Positions 34,421-43,260 are shown, numbered from the stretch's first letter. The stretch: DNA of 64,000 bases from Streptococcus mitis B6 (GCF_000027165.1 NC_013853.1:1798001-1862000); one strand, 5' to 3'. Numbers and translations: made by a program. The notes: generated by a model not told the origin, from the letters alone.

Positions 34421-34762
34421 ATGAAATCACTAATAACTTTACTATTCAGTCACATTTTTGTCAGCATATTTATTACCTTCGTCCTGGTTTCTGGACATAT
34501 TACGCGTCCTTTCTTGATCATTTTCCTTTTATTTCTTCCTTTGCTGAACAAGGGACAAATACTTCAGAAAATCCAATCCAAAAAAATACGACTTCTAAAC
34601 GTATCTCTCTGTTTTATCCTCGTATCCTTCCCACAACTTTTAAGGAGTCCTGCAGATTGGAGATACCTAGTATTTCTAACAACCTGTATCATTTTTAGCT
34701 TGATTTACTTCTATACTTTCTATCAACTCGTTAAAGAAGTCAATCAAAAACCGCTCATTTAG
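34421..34762 (+). CDS. small hydrophobic membrane protein, unrecognised
   Basis: The ATG at 34421 (AGGAGGT upstream) gives 113 residues that are almost entirely hydrophobic, with about four membrane helices and a few basic loop residues (KIQSKKIR). It lies between two DUF3278-like genes in the same operon. No motif was recognised. Confidence 0.7.
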   Translation: MKSLITLLFSHIFVSIFITFVLVSGHITRPFLIIFLLFLPLLNKGQILQKIQSKKIRLLNVSLCFILVSFPQLLRSPADWRYLVFLTTCIIFSLIYFYTFYQLVKEVNQKPLI

Positions 34763-34774
34763 GAGGTTACTAGC

Positions 34775-35353
34775 ATGAAAAAAGAAGACTTCACCACTCG
34801 CCTACTTCGAAATTTCTTTCACATCCAAGGGCCTTTTGATGAATGCCGTCAAGAGGTTATCTACAAGGCTTGCGCCCGTTCTATGGTCCAAATCTTTTAC
34901 TCTTCCTTCATTCTCTTCCTATTCTATATTTTGTTCGGACGCTTTATAGAAATTGTTCGAAATGTTATGCCCTACATCTATTTTGGACTCATTTGGTTCA
35001 TGAGTATAAAAGCTCAAAGAGCCGTCCAAGAGCTTCATCTTGAAAAGGATGACAAGTCAGAAATCATCCTCAAAACCTACAGCAAAGCCCAAATCAAATT
35101 TAGGAGTTGGATTGTGTTTATCGGTATTCAGATTGGTCTCTTTACCTTACTCATCTTTCATAAGGTCTTCGTTCAACAGATGTCCCTTTCAGATTTTGGG
35201 AAGTTGCTCATGCAATTCGATAAAAGTGTTCCTTTGCTGATGTATGGCCTGATTATCGGTAGCATTTTTGGAACCCTGACCTACGGCTTTCTATCCCTAC
35301 AGGAGGAAAAAACTCCTAAAAATACCAAACAGAAGGAGAAAAGTAAGCAATGA
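34775..35353 (+). CDS. DUF3278-type membrane protein, second copy
   Basis: The 192-residue protein begins MKKEDFTTRLLRNFFHIQGP and mirrors the 33868 product. About four membrane helices (roughly 35-55, 65-80, 110-130 and 155-178) precede a basic tail. The stop overlaps the gpo start (ATGA), so translation is coupled to the peroxidase. Confidence 0.75.
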   Translation: MKKEDFTTRLLRNFFHIQGPFDECRQEVIYKACARSMVQIFYSSFILFLFYILFGRFIEIVRNVMPYIYFGLIWFMSIKAQRAVQELHLEKDDKSEIILKTYSKAQIKFRSWIVFIGIQIGLFTLLIFHKVFVQQMSLSDFGKLLMQFDKSVPLLMYGLIIGSIFGTLTYGFLSLQEEKTPKNTKQKEKSKQ

Positions 35354-35826
35354 CTTCACTATACGATTTTTCAGTCTTGAACCAAGACAATCAAGAAACT
35401 CCACTAAATGCCTATCGTGGGAAAGTTCTCTTGGTTGTCAACACTGCTACTGGATGTGGTTTAACGCCCCAGTACCAAGGGCTCCAAGAACTCTATGATC
35501 GCTATCAAGATCAAGGTTTTGAGATTTTAGACTTCCCTTGCAATCAGTTTATGGGACAAGCACTGGGCAGCGCAGAGGAAATCAACACCTTCTGTAGCCT
35601 ACATTATCAAACCACCTTCCCACGTTTTGCCAAGATCAAGGTCAACGGTAAGGAAGCAGATCCTCTCTATGTTTGGTTGAAAGACCAGAAATCTGGCCCA
35701 CTAGGAAAACGAATCGAATGGAATTTCGCTAAGTTTCTCATCGGTCGTGATGGGCAGGTCTTTGAACGCTTCTCTTCAAAAACAGACCCAAAACAAATTG
35801 AAGAGGCCATACAAAAATTACTATAA
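35350..35826 (+). CDS. gpo: glutathione peroxidase family protein
   Basis: This thiol peroxidase of the GPx family has 158 residues. The peroxidatic Cys is in NTATGCGLTPQYQ (Cys rather than selenocysteine), and the family motifs FPCNQF and WNFAKFLIGRDG supply the Gln and Trp/Asn of the active site. It would reduce H2O2 or organic peroxides with thioredoxin or glutathione. It overlaps the preceding membrane-protein gene. In pneumococcus gpo neighbours the hyaluronidase gene, which is absent here. Confidence 0.92.
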   Translation: MTSLYDFSVLNQDNQETPLNAYRGKVLLVVNTATGCGLTPQYQGLQELYDRYQDQGFEILDFPCNQFMGQALGSAEEINTFCSLHYQTTFPRFAKIKVNGKEADPLYVWLKDQKSGPLGKRIEWNFAKFLIGRDGQVFERFSSKTDPKQIEEAIQKLL

Positions 35827-35831
35827 TTCAC

Positions 35832-35882
35832 AATCTCACTATGATTAGGTTTCTTTTAGCCTGATGAATAGTGAGATTTTTT
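35832..35882 (+). terminator. gpo operon terminator
   Basis: AATCTCACTAT, a roughly 24 nt loop, ATAGTGAGATT then TTTT: an 11 bp perfect stem. Confidence 0.85.
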
Positions 35883-35905
35883 GATGGGCTTTGACTTAAA
35901 TAGAA

Positions 35906-35940
35906 AAACACCCCATGATATGAACCATGAAGTGTTGTAA
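35906..35940 (-). terminator. SOS operon terminator
   Basis: The minus strand downstream of the DUF5960-like gene pairs AACAC..CATG with CATG..GTGTT and ends in TTTTTC. Confidence 0.65.
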
Positions 35941-35968
35941 AAATGATACATTCATAGCAGACAAGGCA

Positions 35969-36262
35969 CTACTGACTGCTATTCTTGACTCCTGAGTATG
36001 TATAGGTCCTATTTCTGGGACACGCTTTTTCCGTTACCACCCTAAAATAAAAACGATGCTCCCGCCCATCCTTGGCATTTTCCTTGTTTAAGACAAAGTA
36101 GTTTTTCTGATTCATCGCCATGGTTCGTAGGATGTCATCAACCAAGAAAGTCAAGGGTACGTTCATGGCAGAGTATTTTTGAAAATCCTCTTCAAAACGA
36201 ATATAGTTATCTGAAAAATAATCCATCTGCAGTTTGTTTTCATACAGCTCTTTTCTAGTCAT
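35969..36262 (-). CDS. DUF5960-like small protein of the SOS operon
   Basis: The ATG at 36262 gives 97 residues starting MTRKELYENKLQMDYFSDNY. It is rich in aromatic and charged residues (DNYIRFEEDFQKY) and has no membrane segment. It overlaps the YolD-like gene by 8 bp and is the last gene of the operon. I recognise it only as a regular companion of streptococcal UmuC operons (a DUF5960-type protein); its role is unknown. Confidence 0.7.
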   Translation of the reverse strand: MTRKELYENKLQMDYFSDNYIRFEEDFQKYSAMNVPLTFLVDDILRTMAMNQKNYFVLNKENAKDGREHRFYFRVVTEKACPRNRTYTYSGVKNSSQ

Positions 36263-36617
36263 AAACTCCCTCCTCCCACAGCCGAATTTCGAGAACATCT
36301 GCAACCTCTATCAACCTATATCCCTCGTTTGTCCTAATAGATAGAGTCTGATGTGATAACTCTCTCACCACACCGACGATAGTGATTTTCTGCTTCTTTT
36401 CCTTTACCACAAAACTTCCCTTAAGTTGGCTAACATAAAGCTGAGAAAGTAAATGTAGTTTCTCAACTGGGTCCAAATCCGTAGAAAAATCAACCCGATT
36501 TTTTTCTTCCCTAAGCGAACTGGTGTGTTCTGAGAGGTAAAATCCCATCCACTTCTGCATACCTGGATCTTGATAATCTCGCGCAGATTGAAAAGGTAAA
36601 TAAGAACGATCAATCAT
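36255..36617 (-). CDS. YolD-like protein
   Basis: The 120-residue protein starts MIDRSYLPFQSARDYQDPGM and has the YolD-like core (KMGFYLSEHTSS-like segment, KITIVGVVRELSHQTLSI, EVADVLEIRL). YolD-like proteins sit beside Y-family polymerases in Firmicutes and are thought to act with them, perhaps in a UmuD-like way. It overlaps the polymerase gene by 4 bp. Confidence 0.75.
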   Translation of the reverse strand: MIDRSYLPFQSARDYQDPGMQKWMGFYLSEHTSSLREEKNRVDFSTDLDPVEKLHLLSQLYVSQLKGSFVVKEKKQKITIVGVVRELSHQTLSIRTNEGYRLIEVADVLEIRLWEEGVYD

Positions 36618-38029
36618 TGTAATCCATCTAATCCTCCAGCAGAATGTCCTCCAATCAGCTTGCTTCTAGCAAGACTCCTAGAGGCCTCTTCCAGTGCATT
36701 GGCCTTTAAGAGAGAAGTGAAACCAAATTGTTCCCGAATGGAGTCAATGGCCGTCTGGAGCCTTTCTTCTTTTTCTAACTTGTCAACATCATCAAAGAGA
36801 GATATCAAACCAAAGGACTCGTCTACAAAGCCTGAATAGTTTACACCGACACTTCTGACTGCTCCAGAAGTGTATTTGCTATGAAATAACTTCAAAACAT
36901 AATTCGTTAAGACAGCTATATTATTGGTCGGTTCGACCTTCATTTGTGTGTGAATAGACGGTCTGACCTCTTCTTTAGAGAAACCGATATAGATGGAGAC
37001 AAGGGTTGTTTTCTTGCCCGCTCTTCTCAATCTAATAGCCACCTGCTCCGCCATTTCTCGAAAAATAATTTCAATATCCCGTAGCTTCACGTAGTCTCTC
37101 GGCAAGATTTGAGAATTCCCCAAGCCCTTGGATTTGGCTTTATAGGGCTTATGAACATTGCTCTCATCAATCCCGTTAGCATGAAACCACAAACGCAGAC
37201 CAGCCTGACCCAGAGCTTTCTTTAACTGGTCTGGATTGCTGGTTGCCAATTCCTTGATAGAAAAAATCCCCAGAGCATGCAAGCGTTTCTCCATCCGCCT
37301 GCCAATTCCCCAAAAGTCGGTCATCTTGGGAATGGACCAGACCTTCTCTTCCACATCCTGGTAAGACCAGTTGGCCCTCATGGTCGGAGTGTGCTTGGCC
37401 TCATTATCCAGAGCCAACTTGGCCAGTAAAGGATTGGCATTTGACATGCCTACTGTAGAGTAGATCCCTGTCTGCCTCCAAATATCCCTCTGAATACGAG
37501 CAGAAAGCATATCCAGCTTGTTTTTGCGAGAGAGACTCTTATCTGGTATGAAATAGTTGAGCGAACTAGTCAGATCAATAAAGCCCTCATCGATAGAGTA
37601 GGGATAAATATCATCTGGACTGCCATAGTTTTGAAAGATTCGCTGGATTTCCATATTGACTGCAATGTACTCGTCCATCCTGGGTGGCACAATCAAGGTC
37701 ACTTGGGCCCAATCTTCGATGTAGCGAACATAGTCCGAGTCAGTCGGTAGCCCCTGCTTTCTAGCATTATAGTAGGAAAATTTGCGGGTCTTGATATCAA
37801 AGGGCAGATCATAGGCCCGACCAACATTTGATTTGCCAAAAATCTTCTTAAACATTGGAGAGGAGGCTAGAATAAGACCAGTGGAATTATCCGCGCGACT
37901 CATGACACAAAGCGAGGTTTTCAGCGGATGTAAGCCCCTTTTCACGCACTCAACACTGGCATAAAAGGATTTCATATCGACAAAGGCAATGTCACTTTTG
38001 GGCTCTCTGGAATAATCAAAGTAGCCCAT
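36614..38029 (-). CDS. umuC: UmuC/ImpB-type Y-family DNA polymerase
   Basis: This translesion polymerase would copy damaged DNA in SOS mutagenesis. The 471-residue protein starts with the palm motif IAFVDMKSFYASVE (Asp18) and has the second metal motif YSIDEGFIDL. A helix-hairpin-helix thumb region (WGIGRRMEKRLHALGI) and little-finger domain follow. It resembles the operon of the streptococcal conjugative element Tn5252 as I recall it. It starts 3 bp after the repressor gene's stop. Confidence 0.92.
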   Translation of the reverse strand: MGYFDYSREPKSDIAFVDMKSFYASVECVKRGLHPLKTSLCVMSRADNSTGLILASSPMFKKIFGKSNVGRAYDLPFDIKTRKFSYYNARKQGLPTDSDYVRYIEDWAQVTLIVPPRMDEYIAVNMEIQRIFQNYGSPDDIYPYSIDEGFIDLTSSLNYFIPDKSLSRKNKLDMLSARIQRDIWRQTGIYSTVGMSNANPLLAKLALDNEAKHTPTMRANWSYQDVEEKVWSIPKMTDFWGIGRRMEKRLHALGIFSIKELATSNPDQLKKALGQAGLRLWFHANGIDESNVHKPYKAKSKGLGNSQILPRDYVKLRDIEIIFREMAEQVAIRLRRAGKKTTLVSIYIGFSKEEVRPSIHTQMKVEPTNNIAVLTNYVLKLFHSKYTSGAVRSVGVNYSGFVDESFGLISLFDDVDKLEKEERLQTAIDSIREQFGFTSLLKANALEEASRSLARSKLIGGHSAGGLDGLQ

Positions 38030-38032
38030 TGG

Positions 38033-38719
38033 CTATCCCTCCATCGGCACAAAGTTCCCAACGATAATCCCCACAATCCGAGGATCTTCCTCATAGGAGA
38101 TGAAAATATCCTTGTATTTAGGATTGATAGAGACCAGACGCAAACCATTCTCCTCTCGATAGACCCGTTTGATATAGGTCTGGTTGTTGCAAACCACTGC
38201 ATAAACCGCCCCATCATAGTCAAATCCTGTCTCTCGAATCAGAGCCACTGAACCATTTTGGTATTTAGGTTCCATGGAGTCCCCAGACACCCATGACGCA
38301 AAATCATGAGCTAGTTCCTCATTAAAGTAAACCGTATCAAAATTCTGATCATCGTAGACCGAAGCTCCGATTCCCGCAGACATGCGTTCGTAGACACGGT
38401 ACTCGTAAAGTCTCTCTGGTATAGCTATCACTTTCTGGACTTGTTCCTCTTGAGCCAGGTCGCGAGCATAGAGAACAACCTTCTCCTTCCCTTGCTTGGA
38501 GAGGCTATGGTAGAGACGGACAATCTCAATCTGAGTGAAATAGCCTTTTGCGACTTTTAAAATGTTTTCTAGCTGGGACACCTTCTCCTTGGACGGTTCC
38601 TTGATTCCACGTTCCCAAGCCGAGTAAGCCTGGAAGCTAACCCCAAGTTGCTCTGCAATTTCCTTCTGTGTTAATTTTAACTCTTTCCTACGAGCCTTGA
38701 GTTTTTCTGGCTGATACAT
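38033..38719 (-). CDS. HdiR-like repressor (XRE + S24 peptidase)
   Basis: The 228-residue protein has an N-terminal helix-turn-helix (LTQKEIAEQLGVSFQAYSAW, about 16-35) and a C-terminal LexA-type autoprotease. The probable cleavage site is Ala115-Gly116 (MSAGIG). The catalytic pair is Ser148 (SGDSMEP) and Lys184 (QTYIKRV). By analogy with HdiR of Lactococcus, RecA-stimulated self-cleavage after DNA damage would derepress the operon. A candidate operator overlaps its own promoter. Confidence 0.92.
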   Translation of the reverse strand: MYQPEKLKARRKELKLTQKEIAEQLGVSFQAYSAWERGIKEPSKEKVSQLENILKVAKGYFTQIEIVRLYHSLSKQGKEKVVLYARDLAQEEQVQKVIAIPERLYEYRVYERMSAGIGASVYDDQNFDTVYFNEELAHDFASWVSGDSMEPKYQNGSVALIRETGFDYDGAVYAVVCNNQTYIKRVYREENGLRLVSINPKYKDIFISYEEDPRIVGIIVGNFVPMEG

Positions 38720-38821
38720 ACTTCATCTCCTAGTATAGAACCTTGTCTTAAATAATTTTCCTTAGAAAAACTAATCTTTAGTTGAGTCACTTTTACAACT
38801 CAACCAATTTGGTTTAGTTTT

Positions 38822-38851
38822 ATTATATAAAAAAAGTAGACAAATGTCCAC
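38822..38851 (-). promoter_or_regulatory. SOS operon promoter and candidate HdiR operator
   Basis: Minus strand TGGACA (38850-38845), 17 bp, TATAAT (38827-38822). The inverted repeat GTGGACATTTGTCTAC (38851-38836) has 7 bp arms matching at 6 of 7 positions and covers the -35. A repressor bound there would block RNA polymerase. Confidence 0.7.
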
Positions 38852-38878
38852 TAGGAAAATCAGAAACATCGTGAGTTT

Positions 38879-38985
38879 TATACTCAATGAAAATCAAAGA
38901 GCAAACTAGGAAACTAGCCGCAGGCTGTACTTGAGTACGGCAAGGCGACATTGACGCGGTTTGAAGAGATTTTCGAAGAGTATTA
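38879..38985. repeat. BOX-type repeat, short form
   Basis: Starts TATACTCAATGAAAATC and ends TTTTCGAAGAGTATTA. It is nearly identical to the 26173 copy and in the same orientation, and fills much of the 365 bp gap between the SOS operon and the dtpT remnant. Confidence 0.85.
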
Positions 38986-39084
38986 ATCAAACTAAAAGGA
39001 CCTAGCCCTACACAATACAGAACTAAATCCCATGAATAAATAATTATCCTAACTTTAGCATCCTACAGAAATTACACTTTTTCT

Positions 39085-40558
39085 CTATTTGATACCAGAC
39101 ATTAGTTTTTCAATACGTGGAACGTAGAAGAGTAAGATGATACTGAATACAATCGTAATTGCTCCAACAATTCCATAGTAAGCCACTTCAGTTTCGCTTG
39201 TATAAAATTTTACAATTTGAGCATTGATAGCTTGGGCAGCAGCATCACTCAAGAACCAGATAGACATCATTTGTGCTTGGAAGGATTTTGGTGCTAACTT
39301 AGTAGTGACTGATAGACCAATCGGCGAAATCAACATTTCACCCACAATCACAATAGCCCAACTCATAATCAACCAGAAAGGACTGACCTTAACATCTATT
39401 CCAAAGAGCATCCCTGGTAACATCATCCACAAGAAGGATAAACCTGCTGCAAATAAACCGTAAGCAAATTTCTTAGAAGAGGACGGTTGCTTTTTACCCA
39501 TTTTCCCCCACAACCACGCAAAAATCGGCACATAAATCATAATGAAAAGTGGATTGATACTTTGGAAAAAGCTAGATGGGAAATGAATCTGATTTCCAAA
39601 TACATTAATGTAAAGTCGAGTTTGATCATCCGCAAATAGAGCGAGAACAACAGAACCCTGCTCCTCAATCGACCAGAAGAGTACTCCAGCGATAAATAGA
39701 GGAATGTAGGCAAATACTCGGGATCTCTCAGTAGCAGTTATCTTCTGACTAGATAAAATTTTGAAGAAATAGTAGATTGGAATGATTACCGCAATTACTG
39801 TAAAGATATTAACAATCATATCCACGTTAAACTGGTGAGTAAAGACTAAGCCTATAACCACGAGAATAACTATGACAAGTGTAATCAGCAAGCGTTTAAT
39901 CAAGGTCTGCTGGTCCTTCTGTGAAAGTGGATCAGTAGGGTAAAGACTTGATTCAGGCAGGTATTTCTTCCCATCCAAAACATACTTTACCAGACCAAAG
40001 AACATCCCAACGGCAGCTAATGAGAAACCTAGATGGAAATTAACTTCCTGACCTAGATAACCCACTAAATAAGGGGCAACGAAGGCACCTAAGTTAATAC
40101 CAAAGACAAAGATACTAAAACCTGCATCCCGTCTATCATCCTCTTTCTCATAAATTCCCCCCACCATATCTGAGATATTGGGTTTTAAAAATCCAGTACC
40201 AAAGATAATCAAGGCAATAGAAAGATAGAGAGCCACTTGTCCAAAAGGTGTTGCCAAAGCAATATGCCCTAGCATAATCAGAATCCCACCGTAAAAGACA
40301 GTCTTACGGCTTCCTAAAATGCGGTCACTGACAAAACCACCGATAACCGAGGACAAAAATACCAGTGAGCCATAAATCGCCATAACCGCTGCAGCTGTGT
40401 GTCTTATCCATCCCCAACCCACCATCTTGCACACTATAGTACATGTAGTAAAGTAGGATAGCTCGCATCCCATAGTAAGAAAAGCGTTCCCACATCTCTG
40501 TAAAGAAGAGGGTGGACAAGCCCATAGGATGTCCAAAAAATGTTTTCTGTTTTTCCAT
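39085..40558 (-). pseudogene. dtpT: POT-family di/tripeptide transporter DtpT, frameshifted
   Basis: A proton-coupled peptide symporter gene split over two frames. The true start is the ATG at 40558 ([20 protein letters not shown]), with the POT signature [19 protein letters not shown]. At about 40394-40403 the frame changes inside GACACACAGC: upstream reads GLGMDKT, downstream continues [18 protein letters not shown] 2 bp expansion of the CA run, or an equivalent indel, explains it. The remaining sequence is open to the stop at 39085 with about 12 further membrane helices. A sequencing error should be excluded. Confidence 0.88.
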
Positions 40559-40733
40559 ATATATTCTCCTTTAGCGATATAATAATTCATTTTACAGAAT
40601 TTTCAAACAAATGTCAAACAAATCATGTTTGTTTTAGAAAATTTTCTGAAAAATCTATTTAGATAAGTTCCCACTTTATCCTCAATTAGAAAATATCAGA
40701 TAGGGATCTAATTAAATCAGAAAGTACAAAAAA

Positions 40734-40756
40734 GAACACCCCAAAAGGTGCTCTGT
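40734..40756 (-). terminator. probable original rpsI terminator (chromosomal side)
   Basis: Minus strand AGAGCACCTTTTGGGGTGTT followed by CTTTTTT lies just beyond att copy 1, in the position that a terminator holds after the rpsI stop codon. It is probably the native terminator, displaced about 14 kb from rpsI by the element array. Confidence 0.65.
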
Positions 40757-40779
40757 GTAAATATAGTAATTCTTTCGAA

Positions 40780-40829
40780 TTAACGTTTACTAAATTGTGA
40801 TGCTTTACGAGCTTTCTTAAGACCTGGTT
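40780..40829 (-). repeat. att copy 1 (outer right chromosomal junction)
   Basis: 50 bp identical to the 3' end of rpsI at 54546-54595, including stop codon. On the minus strand it encodes [16 protein letters not shown]. It is the outermost of four copies (40780, 42938, 46297, 54546) that delimit three integrated elements. Confidence 0.93.
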
Positions 40830-41097
40830 TTTTCTACATTATGATATTTATGATGAATTATGACTAAAATCAAGTAATTTAAAGAGATAAATCCTCAATT
40901 TTTACATATATAATCCTTTTAAAAATCGAGAGGTTATCAAAGGGTTATCACTTTTTTAGTTTTCGGAGCTTATGTAATTGAAAAATACGAAATACTGTAT
41001 CATAAAGATAATGTACAGTTTAGCAACAAATACACAGTTTCTTCGTTCCTGGACAATTTCTTTTTCTATCCTGAAGATATTTAAACAGTGCCAGATG

Positions 41098-41162
41098 TTA
41101 TTTCTAAACACTTAGAAATAATCAAATAAATTAAATATTATTTCTAAATATTTGAAAATAAT
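41098..41162. promoter_or_regulatory. two tandem palindromes upstream of the DUF4143 ATPase gene
   Basis: TTATTTCTAAACACTTAGAA plus TAA (41098-41121) is a palindrome, and a related one (TTATTTCTAAATATTTGAAA and onward) lies at 41138-41162, exactly 40 bp further. Two similar operator-like sites a few helical turns apart suggest cooperative binding of a regulator. Confidence 0.5.
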
Positions 41163-41198
41163 TACTATTTGTATTATACTATCTTTGAGGTATCTATT

Positions 41199-42407
41199 AT
41201 GAACTATATTAAAAGACCACATTATTTAGATTTTTTAAGAAGACATCGTGACCGCCAAATCATTAAAGTTGTGAGTGGAGTTAGACGAGCTGGTAAATCT
41301 GTTCTCTTTCAACTCTATAAAGAAGAGTTACTAGCAACTGGGGTAGACGAGGATCAGATTATATCCATCAATTTCGAAGATTTGAGTTACTATGAACTGA
41401 GAAATTTTCAAACATTATTTGCTTATATAAAAGAGCGGTTAGTTGAGGAGAAAACATACTATATCTTTTTAGATGAAATTCAACATGTTGAAAAATTTGA
41501 ACTGGTAGCAGATAGTCTATTTATCCTACCAAATGTTGACCTCTATTTGACTGGATCAAACGCCTACTTTATGAGTAGCCAATTAGCTACAAACTTGACC
41601 GGTCGGTATGTTGAGATAGAAGTTCTTCCATTGTCATTTGAAGAATACCTATCAGGTCAATCTCTCTCAGAGAATCTGAATACAACAGAAATTTTTAACA
41701 ATTATCTCTTTAGTGCTTTCCCTTACTTATTGCAAACATCATCTTACGCTGAAAAAATTGACTATCTCAGAGGAATATACAACTCCATACTGTTAAATGA
41801 TATTGTCACTAGATTGGGAAATCCAAATCCTACGATTATTGAGCGCATTGTCCGAACCCTTCTCAGTAGTACAGGTAGCTTAATATCAACAAATAAGATT
41901 CGCAATACCCTAGTCAGCCAAAATGTTTCAATATCCCATAATACTTTGGAAAATTATTTGACAACTTTGACAGATAGTTTACTTTTTTATTCCGTTCCAC
42001 GTTTTGATGTAAAAGGTCGAGCATTATTGCAACGCTTAGAAAAATATTATCCCGTTGATTTAGGTTTACGACATCTCTTATTACCAGACCACAAAGAAGA
42101 CATTGGGCATATCTTGGAAAATATTGTATATTTGGAATTGAGACGTAGATATTCACAAGTATATGTTGGTAATTTAGATAAGTATGAGGTTGATTTTGTT
42201 GTTGTAACTGATCTTGGTCACTACGCTTATTATCAAGTCAGTGAAACAACACTTGCTCCAGAAACACTAGACAGAGAACTTAGACCACTAGAAGCCATTA
42301 AAGATCAATTCCCCAAGTATCTATTAACAATGGATACGATTCAGCCAACAGCCAATTACAATGGAATTGAGAAGAAAAATATCATAGATTGGTTACTAGA
42401 AAAGTAG
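41199..42407 (+). CDS. AAA ATPase with DUF4143 domain
   Basis: The ATG at 41199 (GAGG 9 bp upstream) gives 402 residues. An AAA_14-type ATPase domain has Walker A GVRRAGKS (about 27-34) and Walker B YIFLDEIQ (about 90-96), a sensor-like LTGSNAYFMS, and a C-terminal DUF4143 domain (about 200-360) with nuclease-like NLDKYEVDFVV. The family is widespread in bacteria and archaea and often lies in mobile DNA; its role is not established. It is the only complete gene of element A. Confidence 0.88.
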   Translation: MNYIKRPHYLDFLRRHRDRQIIKVVSGVRRAGKSVLFQLYKEELLATGVDEDQIISINFEDLSYYELRNFQTLFAYIKERLVEEKTYYIFLDEIQHVEKFELVADSLFILPNVDLYLTGSNAYFMSSQLATNLTGRYVEIEVLPLSFEEYLSGQSLSENLNTTEIFNNYLFSAFPYLLQTSSYAEKIDYLRGIYNSILLNDIVTRLGNPNPTIIERIVRTLLSSTGSLISTNKIRNTLVSQNVSISHNTLENYLTTLTDSLLFYSVPRFDVKGRALLQRLEKYYPVDLGLRHLLLPDHKEDIGHILENIVYLELRRRYSQVYVGNLDKYEVDFVVVTDLGHYAYYQVSETTLAPETLDRELRPLEAIKDQFPKYLLTMDTIQPTANYNGIEKKNIIDWLLEK

Positions 42408-42485
42408 ATAATCATAAATCATACAGCTAACTAGATTTGTAACAGTCTGTTATCAATGATTCTACCCAAATCCTAACAAAATATA

Positions 42486-42842
42486 TGGAAAAAACATCAA
42501 AATGCTGAACTATCAAAGTTTGGAATTATCCAATCCGATGAACAATATGTCTTTACTTATATCGATATGAAGGGTAATGTTAATAGCCCTCTACACTCTG
42601 ACTATCTTAATAATAAAATGAAATCTGTCAAACGTCGTCATCCAGAACTTAAACATGCTACACCTCATAAATTACGACATACAGGAGCGACACTTGCTAA
42701 AAAGGCATGAATGAGCTTAGAAGCCATTTCTGAAGCATTAACTCATAGCGATACAATTACAACTAAAACTTATGTTAATGCTTCAAACATAGTTCCATTA
42801 TCTGCTGGACAAGTTGCCTACCAACATCTTAAAAACAAGTAG
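42486..42842 (+). pseudogene. integrase C-terminal fragment of element A
   Basis: The 119 codons match residues about 289-406 of the intact integrase at 53218 with few changes (for example NVNSPLHSDYLNNKMKSVKR). The N-terminal three quarters is missing, and the Gly codon in KKAGMSLEA is TGA (at about 42708). The HxxR, His and Tyr catalytic positions survive but the protein cannot be made. The sequence after the stop (TAGGGTAATTTTAGGGCAAA) also matches element C, so A and C belong to the same integrase family. Confidence 0.9.
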
Positions 42843-42869
42843 GGTAATTTTAGGGCAAATTTTTTTAGA

Positions 42870-42912
42870 AAGTATAGAAAAAAGCACCCATAAGGTAAAC
42901 TTTTGAGTGCTT
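42870..42912 (-). terminator. rpsI-type terminator at att copy 2
   Basis: Minus strand AAAGCACTCAAAAG, loop, ATGGGTGCTTTTTT: equivalent to the terminator at 54486. It shows that element A brought a terminator to replace the native rpsI one. Confidence 0.75.
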
Positions 42913-42937
42913 TGAAACGTTGATATAGTCGTATTGA

Positions 42938-42987
42938 TTAACGTTTACTAAATTGTGATGCTTTACGAGCTTTCTTAAGACCTGGTT
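42938..42987 (-). repeat. att copy 2
   Basis: 50 bp identical to the rpsI 3' end including the stop codon. It separates elements A and B. Confidence 0.93.
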
Positions 42988-43224
42988 GGAAAAACTATGA
43001 TTTGAATAACCTTCAGTAAATGCTTAAAATCAATGTTTTCCAACTTTTTCAGAAAACAGAATTTCATCTAATTTGAATAAATTTCAGTTGAATGGTGTGA
43101 ATTTCACCCCAAAAAATCAAAAAAATGAGCTAGAATGTACCGAAAAGTTCACACTACTATTTAGATGATTTTTTATTTTGCCTGTTTTTACCTATGGTCT
43201 TACCCACGACAAAAATTATAGAGC

Positions 43225-43260
43225 CAAAAAACCCTAGTCACACATTTGAACTAGGTTTTT
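43225..43260 (-). terminator. terminator downstream of the HxlR gene
   Basis: Minus strand ACCTAGTTCAAATGTGTGAC followed by TAGGGTTTTTTGG: an ACCTAGT/ACTAGGGT stem with T runs on both sides. Confidence 0.75.

Larger units (their letters stand above)
40830..42937 (+). mobile_element. integrated element A (remnant), about 2.2 kb
   Basis: Lies between att copies 1 and 2. It carries a DUF4143-type ATPase gene and, next to att copy 2, a truncated integrase fragment. The first 268 bp (40830-41097) are AT-rich with a direct repeat GGTTATCA (40932 and 40943) and no gene seen. There is no excision or mobilisation gene, so the element is probably decayed by internal deletion. Confidence 0.8.

Noticed and set aside
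42540..42842. Integrase-like fragment as a short functional recombinase
   Set aside because: It lacks the catalytic Arg region, has an internal TGA and no start or ribosome site, so it is a remnant.
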